Positions 17,767 through 25,901 of a DNA stretch of 64,000 nt are shown in pieces. The position numbers were made by a program, and so were the translations under genes. The stretch is from contig NZ_CP132719.1 of NCBI RefSeq assembly GCF_030845995.1, positions 1,426,001 through 1,490,000 on the forward strand. The letters run 5' to 3'. The notes under the pieces are model-generated. The model searched no databases. It saw only the letters and a program-made list of their open reading frames with translations, and was not told the DNA's origin. The stretch is from Geothrix sp. 21YS21S-4. GTDB taxonomy: Bacteria > Acidobacteriota > Holophagae > Holophagales > Holophagaceae. How positions within the stretch are numbered: the stretch's first letter is position 1; each line of letters opens with the position of its first letter.

Positions 17767-18193
17767 GCGGTTCCTTCCGGACGACGCGGCCACGGAAGCG
17801 CTGGGCGAAAGCCTGGCGGCGCTCACGCCACCGGGCGGGACCTGGCTTCTCCGGGGGGAGTTGGGCGCGGGGAAGACCACCTGGACCCGCGGGTTCCTGA
17901 AGGGGCTGGGGGGCGATCCCGACGATGTGGCGTCGCCCACCTATGCCGTCCTCCACCGCTACCCGCATCCCGGCGGTCGGCTTTTCCACCTCGATCTCTA
18001 TCGCCCCGGCCCTTCCGGAGCCTGGTCCCTCGGCCTTGAAGAGACCCTGGAAGGTTCGGATCGCCTGGTTGTGGAATGGGCGGGCGCAGAAGGGCCGTGG
18101 CCCACGGACTGGGTGGCGGAATTGGCTCTGACGCCGCAGGCCGGGGGCCGGCGCGCGGAATGGACACTGCCTGTCCGAGGGGAAGGGCGATGA
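17759..18193 (+). CDS. tsaE: tRNA threonylcarbamoyladenosine biosynthesis protein TsaE
   Basis: TsaE is the P-loop ATPase that works with TsaB and TsaD to install t6A37 on tRNAs reading ANN codons. The 144-residue product shows Walker A GELGAGKTT, then VASPTYAVLHRY and the HLDLYR motif typical of the family, and LVVEWAGAEGPWP. The start is a GTG inside the end of the preceding gene (eight-base overlap). TsaB and TsaD are not in the window. Confidence 0.92.
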   Translation: MAERFLPDDAATEALGESLAALTPPGGTWLLRGELGAGKTTWTRGFLKGLGGDPDDVASPTYAVLHRYPHPGGRLFHLDLYRPGPSGAWSLGLEETLEGSDRLVVEWAGAEGPWPTDWVAELALTPQAGGRRAEWTLPVRGEGR

Positions 18194-18200
18194 TGGAGGC

Positions 18201-19463
18201 ATGAGCCTCCTCCTGGTGTCCTCCCTGGTGGCGTGCGGCGCCGCAATCCTGGCCGCGTGGGCGGCGCTGAGACGGGATCCCGCCCCCTTCGAGGCCCTTC
18301 GCCGCCATGCGGAAGACCTGGCCTCCCGGAACCGGGGCGAGGTCCAGCAGGCCCTGGCGGCCCAGCTCCAGCCGCTGTTGGCCGATCTCCGCCAGCTGCG
18401 GGCCGCCCAGGCGGAGACGCTGGGCGAGGGCTTTCGCGTGGTATCGGCCTCGGTGCAGGAAGCTCTGCGGGCCTCCCGCGGCGAGCAGGCCGCTCAGCTC
18501 GCGCAGGTGCAGGAGCAGGTCCAGCGGCGGCTGGAGGCCATCCAGGCTTCCAACGACGCGAAGCTGGAGCAGATGCGGCGGACCGTGGATGGCCAGCTCC
18601 ACGAGGTGCTGGAGAAGCGGCTGGGCGAGAGCTTTGCCCTGGTGGCGCAGCGGCTGGAGCAGGTCCAGAAGGGACTGGGCGAGATGCAGTCCCTGGCCCA
18701 GGACGTGGACGGGCTCAAGCGCGCCCTCACCAACGTCAAGACGCGCGGCGTGCTGGGGGAGGCCCAACTGGGCGCCCTGCTGGAGCAGTTCCTCTCCCCG
18801 GGGCAGTACGCCGCCAACGTCAAAGTGCGGCCGAGGTCTCCGGAAATCGTGGAATTCGCGGTGAAGCTGCCGGGAGCGGAGGAGGGGGGCACCGTCTGGC
18901 TTCCCATCGACGCCAAGTTCCCCCTGGAGGACTACCAGCGCCTGACGGAGGCCTGCGAGGCCGGGGACGCGGTGGGGATGGAGGCCGCGGGCCGGGCTCT
19001 GGAAGCCCGGCTGCTCTCCCAGGCTCGGGACATCCGGGACAAGTACGTCGCGCCGCCCCACAGCACGGATTTCGGGTTGCTCTTCCTTCCCTTCGAGGGG
19101 CTGTACGCGGAGGCGCTCCGCCGTCCGGGGCTGTTCGAGCGCATCCAGCGGGACTGCAAGGTCGTCCTGGTCGGTCCCACCACCCTGACGGCCTTCCTGA
19201 ACAGCCTGCAGGTGGGCTTCCGGACCCTGGCCATCAGCCGGCAGAGCGGCGAGGTGTGGAAGGTGCTCGGCCACGTGAAGGCGGAATTCGGGAAGTTCGG
19301 TTCCGCGCTGTCCGCCGTCCAGGACCGCCTGGATGACGCCAGCCGGCGCCTGGGCGAGGTCTCCAAGCGGAAGGAGCTGATGGAGCGGCGGCTGGCGGAG
19401 GTGGAAACCGCGCCCGAAGCCCATGCGGGGCCAGTGTTGGATTTGCAAAGAATCGGCGAATAA
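18201..19463 (+). CDS. rmuC: DNA recombination protein RmuC family
   Basis: RmuC-family proteins are thought to limit rearrangements at inverted repeats and contain a PD-(D/E)XK nuclease-like core. The 420-residue product has an N-terminal membrane anchor (LLLVSSLVACGAAILAAWAAL), a long coiled coil to about residue 165, then the RmuC core: NVKTRGVLGEAQLGALLEQ, LPIDAKFPLEDYQRL (candidate catalytic D-A-K), PPHSTDFGLLFLPFEGLYAEAL and LVGPTTLTAFLNSLQVGFRTL. It starts seven bases after tsaE and ends the operon. Confidence 0.93.
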   Translation: MSLLLVSSLVACGAAILAAWAALRRDPAPFEALRRHAEDLASRNRGEVQQALAAQLQPLLADLRQLRAAQAETLGEGFRVVSASVQEALRASRGEQAAQLAQVQEQVQRRLEAIQASNDAKLEQMRRTVDGQLHEVLEKRLGESFALVAQRLEQVQKGLGEMQSLAQDVDGLKRALTNVKTRGVLGEAQLGALLEQFLSPGQYAANVKVRPRSPEIVEFAVKLPGAEEGGTVWLPIDAKFPLEDYQRLTEACEAGDAVGMEAAGRALEARLLSQARDIRDKYVAPPHSTDFGLLFLPFEGLYAEALRRPGLFERIQRDCKVVLVGPTTLTAFLNSLQVGFRTLAISRQSGEVWKVLGHVKAEFGKFGSALSAVQDRLDDASRRLGEVSKRKELMERRLAEVETAPEAHAGPVLDLQRIGE

Positions 19464-19516
19464 TTTCCTTCCAAATCTTCGGAATTGCCTTAGGATTCGG
19501 CCCATCCGGAGGTGCG

Positions 19517-20023
19517 ATGCACAAGGGGAAGGAACGCCTGGGGACGGCCGAAGTGATCGCGGTGGACCGGAACTACGTTCCCATGCAGGAAGTCAGCCGC
19601 CGCCGCGCCCTGTGCGCCGTCGTGGCCGGTCGCGCCCATGTGCTGAACCCGGCGACCTTCGAGCGCCATGGGAACCTGGAGGGCCGGCTGGAGCTGATCA
19701 TCTTTCCCCATGCCCAGGCCTGCAGCGACTCCAAGCTGTTGCTAGGCCGCCTGGAACGGCGGGTCCTGCGCCGGGACCACTACCTCTGCCAATACGAGGG
19801 CTGCCAGCGGAAGGCCACCACCGTGGACCACGTCGTGCCCCTCTGCCAGGGCGGATCCACCACCTGGCAGAACCTGGTCGGCTGTTGCCTTCCTTGCAAC
19901 CAGACAAAGGGCGGACGGACGCCGGATCAGGCGGGGATGGTCCTCAAGCGTTGGCCCAAGGGCCCCCGGGCCCATCTGTTCGAGCGGTTCGAGGAGCTGC
20001 TCAAACGGTCCAGCGCCGCCTGA
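19517..20023 (+). CDS. HNH endonuclease-like protein
   Basis: The 168-residue protein belongs to a widespread group of small HNH proteins with an N-terminal domain (IAVDRNYVPMQEVSRRRALCAVVAGRAHVL) followed by a zinc-stabilised HNH domain: CQYEGCQRKATTVDHVVPLCQGGSTTWQNLVGCCLPCNQTKG, with the Cys pairs, the D-H catalytic pair and the central Asn all present. The biological role of this group is not established. GGAGG lies four bases before the ATG. It converges on pabB with no spacer. There are no methylase or phage genes around it, so a restriction or packaging role is not supported. Confidence 0.85.
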   Translation: MHKGKERLGTAEVIAVDRNYVPMQEVSRRRALCAVVAGRAHVLNPATFERHGNLEGRLELIIFPHAQACSDSKLLLGRLERRVLRRDHYLCQYEGCQRKATTVDHVVPLCQGGSTTWQNLVGCCLPCNQTKGGRTPDQAGMVLKRWPKGPRAHLFERFEELLKRSSAA

Positions 20024-21289
20024 TCAGCCGGTGAGGGCCCGGGTCTTGAGGAGAAGTTCGGCCCACTCCCGTTCCGGATCGCTGCGGCGGGTGATCCCTC
20101 CGCCGGCCCAGTAGCGCAGGCGATCTCCGGCGATCTGGGCGGTGCGGATGGGCAGGGCCAGATCGAGGTCCCCGTTGGGGCCGATCCAGCCGAGGGCTCC
20201 GCAGTAGAAGCCCCGGGGCCCGGCCTCGGCGCGGGCGAGGTGGGCGCACACGGCGTGCTTGGGTGCCCCGGTCACGCTCCCGCCCGGCAGCACCGCCCGG
20301 AGGAGTTCCGCCAATCCAAGCCCGGGGCGGGCTTCCGCTTCGACGGTGCTCACGAGGTGCTGGACGGTGGGGTAGGTTTCCACCGCCAGGGCGCGGGTGA
20401 CGGCGACGGTGCCGGTCCGCGCCACGCGGCCGAGGTCGTTCCGCACCAGGTCCAGGATCATGGTGTGCTCGGCCCGCTCTTTGGGATCCGCGGCGAGGGC
20501 GACCGCCGCCTGCCGGTCGGTTTCCGCCTTGCCGGTGAAGGGTGCGCTCCCCTTGATGGGCTCGGACCACACGCGGTTCCTCCGCCGGGCGAGGAGGCGC
20601 TCCATGCTCAGGCAGAGCAGGGTCAGGTCGCCCAGGTCCAGCAAGGCGCCGAAGGGCGGGCGGGCCCGGTTGAAGGCCGTGCGGGCCAGGGTGGAAACCG
20701 GGCCTTCCCATTTCCCCTCAAACGGAACGCACAGGTTGGCCACGTAGAATCCGCCGTCCCGGATGCGCGCTTGAACCACCTTCACTGCCTCGCGATGAGC
20801 GTGTTGGGTCCACTGGGGAAGGAGGAGCAGGTCGGCTCGCGCCGGGAAAGGGTGGTCTAAGAATAAGGGGTAATTCAAAACTTCAGGAGGCTTGTCTTCC
20901 CACGACCATGCTTCCGTTCCGGCCGGCCCCGCATAGAGGGCTCGCCGCAGCGCCGTCCAGCGCTGGCCGAGAGTGCCCTCGACCAGGGGCTGGCGGGGGA
21001 GGCTGGCTTCGTCGCAGGCCAGTTCAAAGGTCGCCGCGCCCACCCATGGACCGGCCTCTTGAGGCTGGATCGCCTCGAGGGCCTCCCAGGGGGAGCCGGA
21101 GAGGAGGCGGCCATCCACGCGGCTTTCCCAGGCCGAGCCGGTCCAGCGGGATTCCAGGACCGGACCTCCCGGCAACCCGAGCAGGTCTTCGCCCGTCCGG
21201 CCGTCGTGGAGCCGGAGGCCGCCGGGAATCGCGCTGGAAGGGTCAACGCCGGGCGTCCAGGGGGTGCGATGGCGGGGGGAAAGGTCCAT
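20024..21289 (-). CDS. pabB: aminodeoxychorismate synthase component I
   Basis: PabB uses ammonia and chorismate to make 4-amino-4-deoxychorismate for p-aminobenzoate and folate. The 421-residue chorismate-binding protein shows SEPIKGSAPFTG (the PIKGT motif with Ser for Thr), HTMILDLVRNDLGRVARTGTV, YPTVQHLVSTVEAE, and GGSVTGAPKHAV with FYCGALGWIG. The PIKG lysine marks PabB rather than anthranilate synthase (which has PIAGT). I chose the Met at 21289 by family length; the frame is open further upstream. PabA and PabC are not seen nearby. FolP, at 5194-6012, would use the product. Confidence 0.9.
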   Translation of the reverse strand: MDLSPRHRTPWTPGVDPSSAIPGGLRLHDGRTGEDLLGLPGGPVLESRWTGSAWESRVDGRLLSGSPWEALEAIQPQEAGPWVGAATFELACDEASLPRQPLVEGTLGQRWTALRRALYAGPAGTEAWSWEDKPPEVLNYPLFLDHPFPARADLLLLPQWTQHAHREAVKVVQARIRDGGFYVANLCVPFEGKWEGPVSTLARTAFNRARPPFGALLDLGDLTLLCLSMERLLARRRNRVWSEPIKGSAPFTGKAETDRQAAVALAADPKERAEHTMILDLVRNDLGRVARTGTVAVTRALAVETYPTVQHLVSTVEAEARPGLGLAELLRAVLPGGSVTGAPKHAVCAHLARAEAGPRGFYCGALGWIGPNGDLDLALPIRTAQIAGDRLRYWAGGGITRRSDPEREWAELLLKTRALTG

Positions 21290-21445
21290 GGGGCCATCAT
21301 CCCATCGGTGGCGCCAGGGGTGATTCCGCACTAGCGTCGAAAAAGGAAGCGCTAACAATATTGGCTGGCGAATCAAATAATGACGTAAATCCTTCTTTTC
21401 TTTTTTCAAGGTTGGACCTAGGCTCTTGGGTCAGGAGGAACTCCC

Positions 21446-22918
21446 ATGCCTTCAGTGGATATCAGTTCTCAAACCGGGAAAGACTTCGCGGGCGACGCGC
21501 TGATCGTCCCGGTGTTTTCCGGACGTGAACGCCATCGGCTGCCGCTGGCCATCAGCAAGGTCGCCCGCCAGGTGATGGATGAGGAGGATTTCAAGGCCGA
21601 CTATCTTGAAGTTGTGCCGCTGCATCACCCCAATGGCGTCAAGGAGAGCCGCTGGATGGTGCTGGTGGGGCTGGGCGACGAAGAGAAGGTGACGCTCAAC
21701 AAGATCCGCAAGGCCGTGGGCGCCGCCGCCCGGTTCTGCCTCAAGAAGAAGTGGAAGAAGATCGGCATCCTGTCGCCTTCCACGTCCACGCTGGAGCACG
21801 ACTCGGTGCAGGTGTGCGTGGCCGAGGGCGCGCTTCTCGCGAACTATGACCTGGTGGCCTTCAAGGGCGGCAAGCCCGACGCGAAACAGTTTGCGTCCAT
21901 CGAGATCTTTACCAATGGCGACGACACCCGCAAGGCGCGCCGCAAGCTGCCCATGGTGGAGGCCGGGGTCGCCGCCTGTCACCGGGTGCGGGACCTGGCC
22001 AACACCCCTCCGGGCGATCTCTATCCCGAGGTCTTCGCCGAAACCGCCGCCAAGCTCGCGAAGCAGCACAAGCTCCACTGCGAGGTGCTGGACGTGCCCG
22101 CGCTGGAGAAGGGCGGCTTCCGCTCGGTGCTGGCCGTCGGCCAGGGCAGCGTCCGCCCGCCCCGGGTGGTGAAGCTCGAGTACAAGCCCAAGGAGAAGCC
22201 CAAGAAGCACATCGTGCTCGTCGGCAAGGGCGTGTGCTTCGACTCCGGCGGCCTGTCCCTCAAGGACGCCTCGGGGATGGAGACGATGAAGGACGACATG
22301 ACCGGCGCCGCCATCGTGCTCGCCACGCTGGTGGCCTGCGCCCAGCTGGAAGTCCCCGTGCAGGTCACGGGCCTCCTGGGCCTGGTGGAGAACATGCCGT
22401 CGGGCAGCAGCTACAAGCCGGGCGACGTTCTCCGCAGCCGCAGCGGGAAGACCATTGAAGTCCTCAACACGGACGCCGAGGGTCGCCTCGTCCTGGCGGA
22501 TCTCCTGCACTACGCGGGCGAGCTGGAGGCGGATCACATCGTGGACCTGGCCACGCTGACGGGCGCGGCCCTGGTCGCCATGGGCGATGGCGTGTCCGCG
22601 GTGATGGGCACGGACCAGAAGCTGGTCGATGGGCTGCTGGACGCCGGCAGCGCGGTGGGCGAGCACCTGTGGCAGCTTCCCCTCGTCGAGGAGTACGCCG
22701 ACCTGCTGAAGAGCCCGCTGGCCGACCTGAAGAACATCACCGGGATCCGCTGGGGCGGCACGATCACCGCCGGCCTGTTCCTCCGCGAGTTCACGGGCCA
22801 GGCCTCCTGGGCCCACGTGGATCTTTCGGGGAGCTGGTCGGGCAAGGAGCGGGATTACCGCACCCACGGGTCGAGTGGGGAAGGTCCCCGATTCCTCCTG
22901 GAATGGCTCATGGACTGA
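21446..22918 (+). CDS. pepA: leucyl aminopeptidase (M17 family)
   Basis: This is a di-metal cytosolic aminopeptidase that removes N-terminal residues from peptides. The catalytic C-terminal half is complete: VLVGKGVCFDSGGLSLKDASGMETMKDDMTGAA (metal-binding Lys and Asp), GLVENMPSGSSYKPGDVLRSRSGKTIEVLNTDAEGRLVLAD (the family signature NTDAEGRL) and later a SPLADLKNI loop. The N-terminal 160 residues form the usual macro-like domain. Length, 490 residues, is standard. AGGAGGAAC sits seven bases before the ATG, and a strong terminator follows. Confidence 0.95.
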   Translation: MPSVDISSQTGKDFAGDALIVPVFSGRERHRLPLAISKVARQVMDEEDFKADYLEVVPLHHPNGVKESRWMVLVGLGDEEKVTLNKIRKAVGAAARFCLKKKWKKIGILSPSTSTLEHDSVQVCVAEGALLANYDLVAFKGGKPDAKQFASIEIFTNGDDTRKARRKLPMVEAGVAACHRVRDLANTPPGDLYPEVFAETAAKLAKQHKLHCEVLDVPALEKGGFRSVLAVGQGSVRPPRVVKLEYKPKEKPKKHIVLVGKGVCFDSGGLSLKDASGMETMKDDMTGAAIVLATLVACAQLEVPVQVTGLLGLVENMPSGSSYKPGDVLRSRSGKTIEVLNTDAEGRLVLADLLHYAGELEADHIVDLATLTGAALVAMGDGVSAVMGTDQKLVDGLLDAGSAVGEHLWQLPLVEEYADLLKSPLADLKNITGIRWGGTITAGLFLREFTGQASWAHVDLSGSWSGKERDYRTHGSSGEGPRFLLEWLMD

Positions 22919-22942
22919 GGTCCCGCACCCCGTTGAAGAAGA

Positions 22943-22965
22943 GGGGGCTTCGGCCCCCTTTTTTT
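22943..22965 (+). terminator. rho-independent terminator after pepA
   Basis: A GGGGGC / GCCCCC stem (22943-22948 with 22953-22958) closes on a TTCG tetraloop and runs straight into seven T residues, 25 bases after the pepA stop codon. This is the clearest intrinsic terminator in the window. Confidence 0.92.
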
Positions 22966-22978
22966 CAAAGGAGTGAAG

Positions 22979-23095
22979 ATGTACCCCTTGACCGCGGCCC
23001 GGGGATGGGGATTTATTGAGGACTGCCTTCAATCTGTCCGATCCCACCCTACCTGGAGTTCCTATGGAAGCGATGGAGACCCTCACCAAGGCTGA
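22979..23095 (+). CDS. possible 38-codon leader ORF before hup
   Basis: An ideal AAAGGAG (22967-22973) lies five bases before an ATG at 22979, just after the pepA terminator. The frame encodes 38 residues beginning MYPLTAARGW and ends inside the HU-like gene, overlapping its start in another frame. The peptide resembles nothing I know. It could be a leader peptide coupling to hup, or a chance match. The candidate hup promoter would start transcription inside it, in which case it would not be translated in full. Confidence 0.25.
   Translation: MYPLTAARGWGFIEDCLQSVRSHPTWSSYGSDGDPHQG
22988..23017 (+). promoter_or_regulatory. candidate sigma-70 promoter for hup
   Basis: TTGACC (22988-22993) and TTTATT (23012-23017) are separated by 18 bases, lying between the pepA terminator and the HU-like gene and giving a leader of about 40 bases. 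The -35 matches consensus at 5 of 6 positions and the -10 at 4 of 6. Confidence 0.4.
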
Positions 23096-23360
23096 CCTGT
23101 CCAGACACTTGATGGAGCGCCTGGAACTGGGGAAGAAGGATGCCGATCTCCTCGTGAACACGTTCCTGGAGAGCATCGTCGAATCGCTGAAGACGGGCGA
23201 GGGCGTGGAGTTGCGCGGCTTCGGCAGCTTCCGCCTCCGCGACCGCCGCGCCCGCCAGGGCCGCAATCCCCGCAGCGGCGAGAGCATCCAGGTGCCGCCG
23301 AAGCGCGTGGTCTATTTCAAGCTGGGCAAGGAGCTCCGGAGCAAGCTGATCGACGAGTAG
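23064..23360 (+). CDS. hup: HU/IHF-family DNA-binding protein
   Basis: A 98-residue nucleoid protein of the HU/IHF family. It has the helical dimerisation part (LTKADLSRHLMERLELGKKDADLLVNTFL), then GVELRGFGSFRLRDRRARQGRNPRSGESIQVPPKRVVYFKLGKELR, in which the DNA-bending arm carries the conserved RNPRSGE. GGAG lies seven bases before ATG 23064. HU and IHF subunits cannot be told apart safely here; the VPPKRVVYFKLGKEL ending is IHF-like. It lies just after the pepA terminator and probably has its own promoter. Confidence 0.93.
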   Translation: MEAMETLTKADLSRHLMERLELGKKDADLLVNTFLESIVESLKTGEGVELRGFGSFRLRDRRARQGRNPRSGESIQVPPKRVVYFKLGKELRSKLIDE

Positions 23361-23384
23361 TAGTCCCCTTCACAAGGAGTCCCC

Positions 23385-24122
23385 ATGCGCATCCGCAAGC
23401 TGCTCCTCGCCCTGCTGGCCGCCGTCGCCGTGGCGACTCCCGCGTTCGCGCAGAAGAAGCTGTCCAAGGCCGACAAGGCCAAGCTTCCCCGCATCGCGAT
23501 CCTGGACTTCAAGGCCGCTCCCGATGCCTGGCACGGCTGGCGCTTCGGCGGGTGGGGCAACCAGATGGGCACCATCTCCAATCAGCTGCGCGACCTGTTC
23601 ACCACCGAGATCGTCGAGAAGGGGCGGAACAAGATCCGCGTCATCGAGCGCGAGCGCTTGGCCGAGATCCGCGAAGAGCTGCACTTCCAGCAGAGCGGCG
23701 AAGTGGACACCGCCACCGTCCAGAAGATCGGCAAGCTGCTCGGCGTGAAGTACGTGATGACCGGCAAGGTCACCCGCTTCGCCTACAAGGAGAGCGGATT
23801 CGGCACCGGCTGGGGCGTGGGCGCGCTGGTGGGCCGCGTGACCGGCGATGGCATGGCCGGGGCCGTGGCGGGCAGCGTGAACGTCAAGAAGGCCTCCTTC
23901 ACCGGCCGCCTGGATATTCGCCTGATCGAGGTGGAGACCGGCGAGATCCTGGGCGCCTGGAAGGACGAGGACAAGCTCTCGGACACCAGCGTGAAGGTGG
24001 CGGGAACGGGCGCCGAGGTGCAGTACGACGAGGAGCTGGTGAACAAGGTGTTCGAGCCCATCGTGGAGCGGCTCACGCCCAAGGTGCTGCGGGCCACCGT
24101 GGCCGCCGACGAGGACGAATAG
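23385..24122 (+). CDS. CsgG-like exported protein
   Basis: The 245-residue product has a Sec signal peptide (LLLALLAAVAVATPAFA, cleavage likely after AFA) and a CsgG/curli-assembly-like domain: RIAILDFKAAP, a long conserved stretch with LRDLFTTEIVEKGRNKIRVIERERLAEIREEL, VQKIGKLLGVKYVMTGKVTRF and a Gly/Ala-rich loop that could correspond to the membrane-spanning hairpin, then RLDIRLIEVETGEILGAW. Proteins of this group are periplasmic or outer-membrane components and often form pores; without csgA/B/E/F neighbours a curli role is not implied. AAGGAG lies five bases before the ATG. Confidence 0.78.
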   Translation: MRIRKLLLALLAAVAVATPAFAQKKLSKADKAKLPRIAILDFKAAPDAWHGWRFGGWGNQMGTISNQLRDLFTTEIVEKGRNKIRVIERERLAEIREELHFQQSGEVDTATVQKIGKLLGVKYVMTGKVTRFAYKESGFGTGWGVGALVGRVTGDGMAGAVAGSVNVKKASFTGRLDIRLIEVETGEILGAWKDEDKLSDTSVKVAGTGAEVQYDEELVNKVFEPIVERLTPKVLRATVAADEDE

Positions 24123-24144
24123 CCTCCGCTTCGCAGCCGGACGG

Positions 24145-24169
24145 GAAGGGGGCCTCAGCGGCCCCCTTC
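24145..24169. terminator. hairpin between convergent genes
   Basis: A perfect 10-bp stem, GAAGGGGGCC (24145-24154) with GGCCCCCTTC (24160-24169), lies between the CsgG-like gene and the convergent hydrolase gene. There is no T-run, and the five-base loop contains the hydrolase stop codon. It may terminate weakly in both directions or protect 3' ends. Confidence 0.6.
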
Positions 24170-25120
24170 GACATTCTGGAACCACTGGCCCGTGGCCTCG
24201 CGGATGGCCTCCGCGTAGCGGGGCCCTAGGACGTCCGCGCAGTGGAGGTGCCAGGTGGGGACCTCGATGATGCGCCCCGAGGCGAAGCGGGCGGCCAGGG
24301 CCCGCTGGACGGCGGGCGGCGCGAGGCGGTCCTCGGTGGCGAGGAAGCACAGGCTGGACGTGGCGAAGCGCGGCCCCGCGCGCTGGAGAAGGTCCGTCTC
24401 CGCGGGATCGTAATCCCCCATCCGACCTGCGGCGGCGCTGGCCATGGCGCCGATGGCGGGCGCGAGGACATGCCACCAGCGGTCCCGGGGGCCGCGGACC
24501 AGCCGTTCGGCGAAGCTCCGGGTACTGGCGGGCGCGCCTTCCCACACGATCCCGCCCAGGGGACCGCGTCCCTCGCGCTCCAGGGCTGCCAGCGCGAGCA
24601 GGCCCACCGAGGCCCCGAGGCTACGCCCCATCAGGACGATGCGGCGGCGGGGCGTTCCGGTTGCCTCCAGGTGGTGGACCATCCGCACGACTTCGGCGGA
24701 CTCCCGGGCTCCGAAGGTGACGGCCGGCGCCGGTCCGCCGGCCCGCAGGGCGTCGTCCCGGCGGCGGTAGGTGAAGATGGCGGCGTCGAGGTTCGGGAAC
24801 CACTTCAGCGCGGGACTGGTGCCCCAGCGGTCGTCCCCGAAGCCGTGCAGCAGAAGCACGACGCCCGGAGCGGGCTCGCGCCGCCGCAGCCGCCAGAGCT
24901 GCAGGCCGTCCACCTCTTCGGAGGACCAGGTGCCGCCGGGATCGCCGCCTTCGCCTTCGGCGAGGCCGCGATAGGTGGCTTCCACCCGCGCCAGGGGCTG
25001 CGGGCGATAGAAGGGCGGATCCACCAGCTCCCGGGCCACGGCCCGCGTTTTCCAGGCCATGAAGCCGCCGACGGCCAGCAGGGGCAGCACCCCCAGGCCG
25101 ATCCACGCCCGGCGCCTCAC
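24155..25120 (-). CDS. membrane-anchored alpha/beta hydrolase
   Basis: The 321-residue protein has an N-terminal hydrophobic anchor (AWIGLGVLPLLAVGGFMAW) and an alpha/beta-hydrolase fold: VVLLLHGFGDDRWG (oxyanion loop), the nucleophile elbow LMGRSLGASVGL (Ser in G-R-S-L-G), an acidic residue in FLATEDRLAPP and a histidine in VPTWHLHCAD. The substrate is unknown; esterase or peptidase activity would be typical. The start is the GTG at 25120, overlapping the ferredoxin stop codon as GTGA, so it is translationally coupled to that gene. Confidence 0.8.
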   Translation of the reverse strand: MRRRAWIGLGVLPLLAVGGFMAWKTRAVARELVDPPFYRPQPLARVEATYRGLAEGEGGDPGGTWSSEEVDGLQLWRLRRREPAPGVVLLLHGFGDDRWGTSPALKWFPNLDAAIFTYRRRDDALRAGGPAPAVTFGARESAEVVRMVHHLEATGTPRRRIVLMGRSLGASVGLLALAALEREGRGPLGGIVWEGAPASTRSFAERLVRGPRDRWWHVLAPAIGAMASAAAGRMGDYDPAETDLLQRAGPRFATSSLCFLATEDRLAPPAVQRALAARFASGRIIEVPTWHLHCADVLGPRYAEAIREATGQWFQNVEGGR

Positions 25121-25410
25121 CAGTAGCCCGTGGTCACGAGGATGGATCCTCCCGGATCGGCGACCCGGCACTGGCAGCTGAGGCGCTGGTCCGGCTCGGC
25201 GAGATTCCGCGCGAGGGCGCGCCGTTCCCGCAGGCGCGGGGCGCTGAGGCAGGTCGCGCCTTCTAGCACCGTGACCATGCAGCGGGCACAGGCGCCGCGG
25301 CCCGAGCAGGCGGACGCCACGGGGAGACTCGCCGCCAAACAGCGCGCCATCAGGGTTCCCCGTCCGCCCACGACGCGATCCGCCCGGCGGGTGCGGGCCA
25401 CCAGGGCCAC
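25117..25410 (-). CDS. [2Fe-2S] ferredoxin, adrenodoxin-type spacing
   Basis: A 97-residue ferredoxin with the cluster ligands Cys35-X5-Cys41-X2-Cys44 and Cys79 (LSCQC), the spacing of the adrenodoxin/putidaredoxin type rather than the plant type (X4). The surrounding ACSGRGACARCMV agrees with this. The start is the GTG at 25410, just after the upstream lipoprotein stop codon. It lies between a lipoprotein and a membrane-anchored hydrolase with no obvious reductase or oxygenase partner, so its electron partner is unknown. Confidence 0.85.
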   Translation of the reverse strand: MALVARTRRADRVVGGRGTLMARCLAASLPVASACSGRGACARCMVTVLEGATCLSAPRLRERRALARNLAEPDQRLSCQCRVADPGGSILVTTGYW

Positions 25411-25412
25411 GG

Positions 25413-25841
25413 TTAGCGCACGAGCGCGGCGCTCACCCCGGGCAGCCCTTCCGCGGGAGGCAGGGGGTCCGGCTTGCCGTAGAGGACCGATTCCATCCGC
25501 TGGGCGAGGGCGACCACGTAGATGCCCTGGTCCGTCCCCATGTCCAGTTCGCCCATGTCGGGGCTGAAGGTCTCCCGCTGGCTCGTGAGGAAGTAGCGGT
25601 GCTTGCCCGCGGACAGGCCCTTGATCACGAGGCTCTTCGCGTCTTTGGGCAGCTGGGTCACGGGGATGCGGGCCCCGTCGAGGCTCAATTCCACCGGTCC
25701 ACGGACGTCTCGGGTGAAGCGGAACACCACCGTTCCCGCCGGAATGGGCGACTTGGGCGTGAGGGGCACCTTCCGGCAACCGAGGAACAGGACGGCTCCC
25801 AGCAGCAACGCCAGCGTGGGAACGAGGAAACGGACCTTCAT
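25413..25841 (-). CDS. predicted lipoprotein (142 aa)
   Basis: The N-terminus has a lipoprotein signal peptide with lipobox LFLGC. The mature part contains a beta-rich domain, TVVFRFTRDVRGPVELSLDGARIPV and LSAGKHRYFLTSQRETFSPDMGELDMG, resembling small immunoglobulin- or PEGA-like folds. I do not recognise a named family. It probably heads the operon lipoprotein, ferredoxin, hydrolase. The start at 25841 was chosen so that the signal peptide has a normal length; the frame continues further upstream. Confidence 0.75.
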   Translation of the reverse strand: MKVRFLVPTLALLLGAVLFLGCRKVPLTPKSPIPAGTVVFRFTRDVRGPVELSLDGARIPVTQLPKDAKSLVIKGLSAGKHRYFLTSQRETFSPDMGELDMGTDQGIYVVALAQRMESVLYGKPDPLPPAEGLPGVSAALVR

Positions 25842-25901
25842 GCAGCCTCCGGGACCTTGATCATATGCCATCAGGAGCCGGGAGGTCTCATCGCCGCCCC
25901 G

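Noticed and set aside
19517-20023. HNH protein as part of a restriction, phage or defence system.
   Set aside because: No methyltransferase, phage or toxin-antitoxin genes adjoin it and it belongs to a widespread small HNH group of unknown role.
23385-24122. Curli assembly locus because of the CsgG-like domain.
   Set aside because: No CsgA, CsgB, CsgE or CsgF genes are adjacent and CsgG-like proteins occur widely without curli.
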